Virus record (IMG/VR): IMGVR_UViG_3300043540_000139
Coordinates: 1-57,100 of that record
Source: a virus
Direction: 5' to 3' (one strand)
DNA: 57,100 nucleotides
The position numbers and the translations under genes were made by a program. This document shows positions 34,512-41,405 of this stretch, piece by piece. The notes below the pieces were generated by a model, which saw only the letters and a program-made list of their open reading frames with translations, made no database searches and was not told the DNA's origin. Every line of letters begins with the position of its first letter. Positions within the stretch are counted from its first letter, which is position 1.

Positions 34512-35136
34512 TGAACAGAAGAAGGAAACTAAAGTAAAAGTAAAGATTGGTTTGGATATCAAGATTATTGTAGATTTGAATGAAAACGAATTTAGAAGTG
34601 GTGTAGATAAAAGGATATTGATTGAGAAATATGTTAAATGTGGAATTTGTGAAGGGTCTGGTTCTTTGTTGAAGAAAGAATCTTGAAATATATGCAAAGA
34701 ATGTTTCGGTGTTGGTGTTGGTTGCAAAAGTTGTAAAGATGCTGGTGTAGTTATGGATAAACCCTGCAATGTATGTGGTGGTGAAGGAAAAATGGAAAAG
34801 AAAGTGATGGAAAGAATCGTTATTCCAGCAAATGCAAGGAAAGGTCAAAAATATATTTATAGAAACAAAGGAGACCAAGGGGTAAGAAACCATAAGTCTG
34901 GAAGTTTAATAATTGAAATTGGTGGATTATCCAAAACCAATTTTGATATTTATAAAAATGATATTATGATGTATAAGACGATTGATATTGAAGTAAATAA
35001 TATGGAAAAAATATTTAAGGTAAATGTAAAACCTGGAATTAAATCTGGTGATATATATAAGATTGATAAGATGGGTATGGTAAATGAAAACAAAAAGGTT
35101 ATTGGTGACTATTATATTAAATTTAAGGTGGTATAA
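34495..35136 (+). pseudogene. DnaJ-like zinc-finger and C-terminal domain protein with in-frame TGA
   Basis: The frame begins in the previous gene (TTG 34495) and shows the DnaJ substrate-binding start DIKIIVDLNENEFRSGVDKR. Four CxxCxGxG-type zinc repeats follow: CGICEGSG, CKECFGVG, CKSCKDAG and CNVCGGEG. The C-terminal chaperone strand block comes last (RIVIPANARKGQKYIYRNKG, KPGIKSGD). There is no J domain. TGA at 34684-34686 lies between repeats 1 and 2. Without readthrough only the second part (from about 34753) could be made. A DnaJ-derived co-chaperone remnant is likely. Confidence 0.7.
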
Positions 35137-35140
35137 TATT

Positions 35141-35386
35141 ATGAAAATCAAAAAGTCAGAATTGAAGCAAATTATAAAAGAAGTATTACTTAATGAAGAA
35201 TTTGCAGATATGGCAGAATTTAAAGTCGGTTGTGAAAGGGCTGGAAATGGCTATCATAATGTTCAAATGATGATTCATGGTAAAGTAATAGCAAGTGTAA
35301 AAGTAAAAGATAATGTAAATAAATTATATGAAAAATTATTTGATTATTGCAAAAATGCCATTAACAAAACCAAACCAGCAATTTAG
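35141..35386 (+). CDS. Class I leader protein (81 aa)
   Basis: Starting at ATG 35141 the product is KIKKSELKQIIKEVLLNEEF, then a small alpha/beta unit (NGYHNVQMMIHGKVIASVKV). It ends at TAG 35384-35386. In the next frame coding continues immediately, so this gene may have lost its C-terminal zinc-ribbon part by an indel. Confidence 0.55.
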   Translation: MKIKKSELKQIIKEVLLNEEFADMAEFKVGCERAGNGYHNVQMMIHGKVIASVKVKDNVNKLYEKLFDYCKNAINKTKPAI

Positions 35387-35570
35387 ACCCAAAGGCAGTA
35401 AAGTTTATAGAAACATTGCACGGAAAATTTGAACCAAAAGGAATTGAATGTCCTGATTGTCATAAGAAAGAATATGTTGCATATAAAAGAGTTCCGAAAG
35501 GGGAAGAATTAGTTTATGTATATTACAAATGTTTAAATTGTGGTTCAAAAGATGTAGAACCTATTGATTA
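35376..35570 (+). pseudogene. Zinc-ribbon segment without a proper start
   Basis: The frame reads SNLDPKAVKFIETLHGKFEP, then GIECPDCHKKEYVAYKR and YYKCLNCGSKDVEPID to TAA. Two CxxC pairs form a zinc ribbon. The only start inside is TTG before HGKFEPKG. It is best read as the frameshifted end of the preceding leader gene, though a separate 52-residue protein is possible. Confidence 0.5.
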
Positions 35571-35588
35571 AAATAAGGGACAAATAAA

Positions 35589-35993
35589 ATGAAAAACGGA
35601 TTTAAATTTAATAGTGATGAAGATAAATACTATATCTATTTTGATGATATAGGAAAAAAGGTATTAGTATATAATACCCCGAAACCTTTTATATTAAGAA
35701 TTGGTGGGAAAGGTCCTCAGAGTGCAACAGATACAACACCAACAATTCCTCCACAATTATATTCAGTATTAAAAGTATTAGTGGAACATCCAGGAAGAGT
35801 ATTTACCAGAGATGAAATTGCAACACATTTGATTGGGACTTCTAATAAAGATTTTATTAAACAAGGTGGATATGCACAACAAGAACAATATGTAAATGTA
35901 AGGATGTCTAATTTAAGAAAAAAATTGGGTCCTATAATGGGAAATCAAATAATGACTACAAAAGGTGGTTATGTTTACGAAGAAAAAATATAA
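35589..35993 (+). CDS. OmpR/PhoB-type winged-helix protein without a receiver domain
   Basis: Residues about 55-134 match the Trans_reg_C winged helix: PPQLYSVLKVLVEHPGRVFT with DEIATHLIG, the recognition-helix region VNVRMSNLRKKLG and the wing TTKGGYVYE. The first 50 residues form a short beta unit (KYYIYFDDIGKKVLVYNTPK) and not a phosphoacceptor receiver. It may regulate phage or host promoters. A GGGACA box precedes the ATG. Confidence 0.78.
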   Translation: MKNGFKFNSDEDKYYIYFDDIGKKVLVYNTPKPFILRIGGKGPQSATDTTPTIPPQLYSVLKVLVEHPGRVFTRDEIATHLIGTSNKDFIKQGGYAQQEQYVNVRMSNLRKKLGPIMGNQIMTTKGGYVYEEKI

Positions 35994-36011
35994 ATTTTAT
36001 TTTATATTGTT

Positions 36012-36377
36012 ATGGTAAAGAAAAGAAAAAAAGATGTTGATGAAGTTGAAGTTAAAAAATCCACTTCAAAATTTATTTCAAAATGGTTAGAACACCATTT
36101 CCCTGAAATTCAAAAAGTTTATACTGATAAGAAAAAAGTAATTGAGATTTTAGGTGAATTAAAATTTGATAATGAAGTTGATAAAAGATGGTATCAGAAT
36201 TTTATGATAGGAGTTAAGAAAAGAAAAGATGTAGAACTATTGACATATTTGTATGATATATTCTTATCTGGAGAAGGTTTAGTTGTAGATAGTCCAGAAG
36301 GAGAAACATACGAAACAAATTGGAAGAAAAGATATAAGAATAAGTTTAAAGATAATAACAATTATAATAAGGAATGA
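36012..36377 (+). CDS. Hypothetical helical protein (121 aa)
   Basis: The product starts with basic residues (VKKRKKDVDEVEVKK), then FISKWLEHHFPEIQKVYTDK and DKRWYQNFMIGVKKRKDVEL, and ends Lys/Asn-rich. It looks like a small nucleic-acid-binding or structural helix bundle. No family is recognised. Confidence 0.45.
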   Translation: MVKKRKKDVDEVEVKKSTSKFISKWLEHHFPEIQKVYTDKKKVIEILGELKFDNEVDKRWYQNFMIGVKKRKDVELLTYLYDIFLSGEGLVVDSPEGETYETNWKKRYKNKFKDNNNYNKE

Positions 36378-36402
36378 TAATATTTATATGTGTATAATAC
36401 AA

Positions 36403-36425
36403 GGGTTTTATTTTTGGTAATATAA
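36403..36425 (+). promoter_or_regulatory. Possible promoter before 36446
   Basis: AGGGTTTTATTTTTGGTAATATAAAATC combines the GGTTTTAT element with a TAATATAAAA box and leads into ATAGGAAGAAA, the ribosome binding region. Confidence 0.3.
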
Positions 36426-36445
36426 AATCATAGGAAGAAAATAAA

Positions 36446-37150
36446 ATGATAACCAAGAAAACAATTGAACAAATTATCAAAGAAGAAGTATATAGAAAAA
36501 AGGCATGGGATATTGTCAAAAAACATAAAAAGTTATTTGAACAAGATGCACCTCCTTCTCCTTTGACACAAACAGCACCGGCATCAGATAACCCTAAATA
36601 TAAAACCAATGCTGAAGCAAAAGCCGCATTGGAACAATATTGGCAAAACCAAAAAGAAATTGAACAGTTATATGCTTTGATTAAACCTACATTGGATATC
36701 ATTGGCGAAAAAGAAGTTGGTGGTGCTCAAATATTAAAAGGTGTTGAAGCATATATGAGGGATTATAATAAATCTACTCTTAAAACATCTGCATTAATTG
36801 CTAAAATAACTGTTAAAGAAAGCACCAAAAAAGAAAACCCAAAATACAAAGAATTGTTTGAAAAGGCATTGACATACTGTAATGATGCTGTTCAAAAATC
36901 TTTGAATGATATGAAAGAAGCAATGAAGAAAGTAACTATCATTAAAGATAAAGTATTTTCCGTAGAACCTCTTGTTGAAGGAAAGAAAATTGACGAAGGT
37001 ATAGTAAAAGACTTTTTAAATATTATTAAAAATATTTACAAAAAGTTGATTGAATACGGAAAGTTATTCTTGAATGGATTTAAGAATATGACAAAAGAAA
37101 ATGATAAACTTAATTCAGCAGCAGAAAAATATCTTAAATCTTTGGGATAA
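36446..37150 (+). CDS. Leader-type helical protein (234 aa)
   Basis: The leader ITKKTIEQIIKEEVYRKK has an I-K-E site. The body is Ala/Lys/Glu-rich and helical (EAKAALEQYWQNQKEIEQLY, YCNDAVQKSLNDMKEAMKKV). A second L-V-E / I-D-E region lies near residue 172-183. Size and helicity resemble T4 internal proteins; that comparison is inference. Confidence 0.5.
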   Translation: MITKKTIEQIIKEEVYRKKAWDIVKKHKKLFEQDAPPSPLTQTAPASDNPKYKTNAEAKAALEQYWQNQKEIEQLYALIKPTLDIIGEKEVGGAQILKGVEAYMRDYNKSTLKTSALIAKITVKESTKKENPKYKELFEKALTYCNDAVQKSLNDMKEAMKKVTIIKDKVFSVEPLVEGKKIDEGIVKDFLNIIKNIYKKLIEYGKLFLNGFKNMTKENDKLNSAAEKYLKSLG

Positions 37151-37173
37151 TAATTTATTTTATTATATAAAAT

Positions 37174-37764
37174 ATGGATTATAAAACATACAATTTGGTG
37201 GTTGTAGACATTCAACCCGAATACCAAAAATTTTTTGGATTTAGTGTTTACAACTTTATTAAATGGGTAAATAATACCCAATTCAAATCTATTCATTGGT
37301 TTTTTAATGGTCCTGATTTGGGTTATGGTTCTGAAATGGAATTACAAAATTGGTTAACTGATGTTTGTGGATTAGAACAAGACAAATTGTATGATATAAA
37401 TTTTTATGATAAGGGTTATGCTTTCTTTCGTTCTTGTATAGATAGACATATTAGTGATAAAGAAATAATTCATCTTATTCGTTTTATGTTGGCAAAAGGT
37501 GTTGATGATTCAAGGGATATGGATAAAGACTTCTGGGATGATTTTGAAAAACAGTATAATTATTTCCAAAGTTCAATTAGAAGATTATTGGATAAAGCAG
37601 ATGATTTGGTAAATATTCCAGAATTGTTAGGTTATATAAAGAACAGAATATCTGGGAATAGTTTATTGGTTGGTGGTGCAAAAACAGAATGTTTAAAAGA
37701 AGTTGAATTATGTTTCAGAATACTTGGTAAAACTTATAAAAAGGAACCAAAATGGATTTATTGA
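37174..37764 (+). CDS. Isochorismatase-fold-like hydrolase (tentative)
   Basis: The 196-residue product begins YNLVVVDIQPEYQK, a strand ending in Asp as in cysteine-hydrolase (isochorismatase) folds. It has SIHWFFNGPDLGYG and ends SLLVGGAKTECLKEVELCFR, where GG..EC matches the nucleophile-elbow position. Residual identity is weak, so the family is tentative. Its 3' end has been copied twice downstream as part of a tandem duplication. Confidence 0.5.
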   Translation: MDYKTYNLVVVDIQPEYQKFFGFSVYNFIKWVNNTQFKSIHWFFNGPDLGYGSEMELQNWLTDVCGLEQDKLYDINFYDKGYAFFRSCIDRHISDKEIIHLIRFMLAKGVDDSRDMDKDFWDDFEKQYNYFQSSIRRLLDKADDLVNIPELLGYIKNRISGNSLLVGGAKTECLKEVELCFRILGKTYKKEPKWIY

Positions 37765-38288
37765 AAAAAAATACTAGGAAAACAATCAATGAAGTAAATT
37801 ATTTGGATTTAGCAAAAAAGAAAATGAATTTTACTAAACCTTGTCCTTCTTCACAAGAAGCATGGAGATTTGCAAGTAAATTAGCAAAAATTCTTGGTGA
37901 TGAGGCAGAAATTGCTACTTCCACCAGAATGGGAGGATATTTACAGAAGATATCTGGGGATACTGATCACGGAACTTTTAATTGGTATTATGATGCTAGA
38001 CATAAAACAGTTACAATTGATTTTAAAGATGCAGTTGGAACGCATAAACCAAAGTATGTTTATCCGAGATACGGATACAGAGAATTTATTGCTCAAATTT
38101 ATACTAATGAAAGGACTGGTGAAGTTGAAGTAAAATATACTGCTAATAAAAATGAAGCGTATGCAATTGAAAATAATGATAAAGCAATAGAAAGGTTTAG
38201 AAAATATATTGATAGAATAGAATATGATGGCAAAGATATGAATTTTGAAGATTTTACAAACAAACCCAAAAAGGTTTATAAAATATAA
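37752..38288 (+). CDS. Tandem paralog 1 (178 aa), leader-type
   Basis: The product starts DLLKKNTRKTINEVNYLDLA (I-N-E). The body has EAWRFASKLAKILGDEAEIA, HGTFNWYYDARHKTVTIDFK, a conserved VGTHKPKYVYP and NKNEAYAIENNDKAIERFRK, ending DFTNKPKKVYKI. It overlaps the gene before it by 13 nt. An alpha/beta fold is likely; no enzyme family is recognised. Confidence 0.6.
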   Translation: MDLLKKNTRKTINEVNYLDLAKKKMNFTKPCPSSQEAWRFASKLAKILGDEAEIATSTRMGGYLQKISGDTDHGTFNWYYDARHKTVTIDFKDAVGTHKPKYVYPRYGYREFIAQIYTNERTGEVEVKYTANKNEAYAIENNDKAIERFRKYIDRIEYDGKDMNFEDFTNKPKKVYKI

Positions 38289-38344
38289 AAGAAGTTGAAA
38301 TATGTTTCAGAATACTTTATAAAACTTAAAAAAAAGGAACCAAA

Positions 38345-38911
38345 ATGGATTTGTTGAAAAATACTAGGAAAACAATCAATGAAGTAAATTATTTGGATTT
38401 AGCAAAAAAGAGAATAAATTTTATTAAACCTTGTTATTCTTCAGAAGAAGCATTGAAATTTGCAAGTAAATTAGCAAATGCTTTGGGTGATGAGGCAAAT
38501 AGTTCTACTGTCACTAGATGGGGAATATCTCATAAACAGGGAAGTTCTAGAACGGGAAGATATTTAGATTCTAGATCTGGGGGAACTATGCACGGAACTT
38601 TTACTTGGTATTATGATCCTGAATATAAAAGAGTTTCAATTGATTTTAAAGATGCAGTTGGAACGCATAAACCAAAGTATGTTTATCCGAAACAGGGATT
38701 AATACATTTTATTGCTCAAATTTATACTAATGAAAGGACTGGTGAAATTGAAGTAAAATATACTACTAATAAAAATGAAGCGTATGCAATTGAAAATAAT
38801 GATAAAGCAATAGAAAGATTTAAAGACTATATGGATAGTATAGGACATGAAGGCAAAGATCTGTATTTTGAAGATTTTTCAAACAGACCTAGAAAGGTTT
38901 ATAAAATATAA
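38345..38911 (+). CDS. Tandem paralog 2 (188 aa), leader-type
   Basis: It shares most of its sequence with paralog 1, including the TINEV leader end and VGTHKPKYVYP. It has a 10-residue extra segment (SHKQGSSRTGRYLDSRSGGT) in the middle. Divergence is concentrated in that central loop, which suggests selection for variation there. Confidence 0.6.
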   Translation: MDLLKNTRKTINEVNYLDLAKKRINFIKPCYSSEEALKFASKLANALGDEANSSTVTRWGISHKQGSSRTGRYLDSRSGGTMHGTFTWYYDPEYKRVSIDFKDAVGTHKPKYVYPKQGLIHFIAQIYTNERTGEIEVKYTTNKNEAYAIENNDKAIERFKDYMDSIGHEGKDLYFEDFSNRPRKVYKI

Positions 38912-38966
38912 AAGAAGTTGAAATATGTTTCAGAATACTTGATAAAACTTATAAAAAGGAACCAAA

Positions 38967-39512
38967 ATGGATTTATTGAAAAACATTTCCGAGAAAACAA
39001 TCAATGAAGTAAATTATTTGGATTTAGCAAAAAAGAGAATAGATTTTACTAAACCTTGTCCTTCTTCAGAAGAAGCATATAGATTTGCAAGTAAATTAGC
39101 AAAAATTCTTGGTGATGAGGTAAATAGTTCTACTGTCACTAGATTTGGAAGATATTTAGATTCTAGGTCTGGGGAAACTGTGCACGGAACTTTTCAATGG
39201 CATTATGATGCCAACCAAAAAACAATTGATATTTATTTTGAAAATTCAACTGGAATGCATGAACCAAAGTATGTTTATCCGAAACACGAATTCAAAGATT
39301 TTATTGGTAAAATTTATACGAATGAAAGGACTGGTGAAGTTGATGTAAGTTATACTACTAATAAAAATGAAGCGTATGCAATTGAAAATAATGAAAAAGC
39401 AATAAAAAGATTTAGAGAATATATGGATAGAACAGGACATAACGGCAAAGATATGTATTTTGAAGATTTTACAAACAAACCCAAAAAGGTTTATAAAATA
39501 GCAGGAGTATGA
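38967..39512 (+). CDS. Tandem paralog 3 (181 aa), leader-type
   Basis: It is the most diverged of the three (KNISEKTINEVNYLDLAKKR, QWHYDANQKTIDIYFENSTG) and has a changed C terminus ending KIAGV. It overlaps the next gene by 4 nt. Fold and function are as for the other copies, unknown. Confidence 0.6.
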   Translation: MDLLKNISEKTINEVNYLDLAKKRIDFTKPCPSSEEAYRFASKLAKILGDEVNSSTVTRFGRYLDSRSGETVHGTFQWHYDANQKTIDIYFENSTGMHEPKYVYPKHEFKDFIGKIYTNERTGEVDVSYTTNKNEAYAIENNEKAIKRFREYMDRTGHNGKDMYFEDFTNKPKKVYKIAGV

Positions 39513-39745
39513 AAAGACTAACTGAAATAGTCGCTGACGTTTTGAAAGAAAGTCATTATTATTATATTACTGATTTAGGACATTATTTCAGTAGCACAAT
39601 GGGTAATGCTCCTAAACCTAAAAGATTTACTGTTTGGGATAGTAATACTAACCAACCTATTGAATCATCAAATGATATTGGATATTTGATGAATAAATAT
39701 CAAATCCAAAAAGTTTATGCTTACAACAACAACAAAGCGACTTAA
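39509..39745 (+). CDS. Leader-type protein (78 aa)
   Basis: The start ATGA overlaps the previous stop. The product is KRLTEIVADVLKESHYYYIT (L-K-E), then KRFTVWDSNTNQPIESSNDI and KYQIQKVYAYNN. A small beta unit seems likely. Function is unknown. Confidence 0.5.
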   Translation: MKRLTEIVADVLKESHYYYITDLGHYFSSTMGNAPKPKRFTVWDSNTNQPIESSNDIGYLMNKYQIQKVYAYNNNKAT

Positions 39746-39773
39746 ATATAAAATAACATAGAGAGGATTATCA

Positions 39774-40526
39774 ATGCCAGTTACCCAAGTAAGAGGATAT
39801 AATGTAGTTCCGGGTGTTATTGATAATGCCTCTATGTTGATATTAACAAGTAATTGGATTTATTATCCAGAATCTGCTTCTGCTTGGAATTTCACTGTAG
39901 GCAATCAATTTATTTCTCAAACTACAACTGCTGCACCATTTGTTGTAAGTTCAACAAGTTTAGTAACTAATTTGAACGCACAATATATCAATGGTGTTTC
40001 TTTGTCATCTATTACGGCACAATCAACTTGGGGACAAATTTCTGGAACATTATCGGCACAATCAGATTTGTGGATTCAACTACAAGCCAGAAGTTTAACA
40101 TCTCACACACATACTTCATTCAGTAATAACATATCTATTATTGGTAACTTATCAGCAAATAATATTTATACTAATGGACAATTTATAAGTAGTGTTTCTG
40201 ATGGAACTGCCCCATTGGTAATAAGTTCTACAAGTGTTGTAAACAATTTAAATGCAAAATATCTTGATGGTTATTCAATTTCATCTTTGTTGTCACAATT
40301 TGTAAGATTAGAAAAACCAAGTGGATTAGTCAATGGAATTAATTTCACTTATACAATTACAGGTGGAACATTATTGACTTCCACAGAAACAGTTTATTAT
40401 AATGGTATTGCATTAGATCCAAATGATGACTATTCAATATCCGGACAAGTCATTACGCTTTTATTAGCAAGAGCACCCAACAATGGTGATAAAGTTCGTG
40501 TTAGTTATTTTAAACAGGTAACATAA
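39774..40526 (+). CDS. Fibre-like virion protein (250 aa)
   Basis: The Ser/Thr/Asn-rich product repeats a fibre motif: AAPFVVSSTSLVTNLNAQYI near 60 and APLVISSTSVVNNLNAKYLD near 147, of the type seen in tail-fibre shafts. The end is a compact beta domain (TYTITGGTLLTSTETVYYNG, LLLARAPNNGDKVRVSYFKQ). AGAGGA precedes the ATG. It probably forms part of a tail fibre or baseplate appendage. Confidence 0.7.
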   Translation: MPVTQVRGYNVVPGVIDNASMLILTSNWIYYPESASAWNFTVGNQFISQTTTAAPFVVSSTSLVTNLNAQYINGVSLSSITAQSTWGQISGTLSAQSDLWIQLQARSLTSHTHTSFSNNISIIGNLSANNIYTNGQFISSVSDGTAPLVISSTSVVNNLNAKYLDGYSISSLLSQFVRLEKPSGLVNGINFTYTITGGTLLTSTETVYYNGIALDPNDDYSISGQVITLLLARAPNNGDKVRVSYFKQVT

Positions 40527-40529
40527 TAA

Positions 40530-41192
40530 ATGCCAACAAAAATTACACAACAACAAATTGGTGACCAACAAATCACAAAATCCAACTTAAACTTAACAGG
40601 AGTAGGAGAATCTGTTATTACAAGTTTAAGTGCTGGTTCTGGAATTGCTATTACTTATACCGGTGCTGATTATGGCACTGGTTTAGTTACTGTATCTGTT
40701 ACTTCAAATTATTCTGGTATTAGTGGATATTCTGGATTAAGTGGATATTCTGGATTAAGTGGACAAGGTTATTCTGGTTATAGTGGCTTATCTGGTGCTT
40801 CTGGATTTAGTGGAACTTCTGGAATAAGTGGTTTTAGTGGACAGTCAGGATATTCTGGTTATTCTGGTTATAGTGGAGAAATTGGTGCTGGTATTCAATA
40901 TTGGGATAGATTGTCTTCTACTGCAACAACATTAAGTAATACTGCTGATTATGTTGGTGTTGGTATAATAAATCCAACAGATAAGTTTCATGTTTGGGGA
41001 AACGATACATCCCCAACATATCCTTCAAACGCTCCACAAAAAAATAGTATAATAATTGATGGACCTACTGCTGCTGATAAAAATTTTGTTATTAACGATG
41101 ATGGCTCTGGTAAATGGGCAATGCAAACATATAGAGATGAATCCGGACAATATTTTTATTTATATAATTTTGAAACAGAAAAAGAAGTTTAA
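40530..41192 (+). CDS. Tail fibre with GYSG repeats, first part (ends at in-frame TAA)
   Basis: After a short head (TKITQQQIGDQQITKSNLNL) the protein carries about 20 GxSG units (SGYSGLSG, GFSGTSGISG) from about residue 62 to 117, a flexible shaft common in phage fibres. It then enters a globular part (DKFHVWGNDTSPTYP). At 41190-41192 a TAA interrupts EKEV/VWSQNG and the same frame stays open afterwards. So it and the next entry were one gene, or are joined by readthrough. Confidence 0.75.
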   Translation: MPTKITQQQIGDQQITKSNLNLTGVGESVITSLSAGSGIAITYTGADYGTGLVTVSVTSNYSGISGYSGLSGYSGLSGQGYSGYSGLSGASGFSGTSGISGFSGQSGYSGYSGYSGEIGAGIQYWDRLSSTATTLSNTADYVGVGIINPTDKFHVWGNDTSPTYPSNAPQKNSIIIDGPTAADKNFVINDDGSGKWAMQTYRDESGQYFYLYNFETEKEV

Positions 41193-41405
41193 GTATGGTC
41201 ACAAAATGGAAGACAGGGAATAAATAAACAAAGTAATATTTTAAATTATCATAATAATTATTTAGGTATTGTTGATATTGGTTTAGATGATTTACATGTT
41301 GGTGGAATATTTACAGGACCAAAACAAATATTATATGAAATTCAAATAACATCAGTTACTGGAACAAATGATAAATTCCAATGGAGAAAATCTATAGATA
41401 ATGGT

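Larger units (their letters stand above)
37695..39508 (+). repeat. Tandem triplication (units at 37695, 38287 and 38910)
   Basis: Each unit starts with about 70 nt derived from the 3' end of the gene at 37174 (AAAGAAGTTGAA...AAAAAGGAACCAAAATGGAT) followed by one paralogous gene. Periods are 592 and 623 nt. Because the copied 70 nt carry the AAAAGGA ribosome binding site, each copy kept its translation start. In copies 2 and 3 the upstream coding part is non-functional. Confidence 0.9.

Noticed and set aside
37174-37764. Confident isochorismatase assignment
   Set aside because: Only the first strand and the GG..EC segment agree; the catalytic Lys is not clear, so it was kept as tentative.
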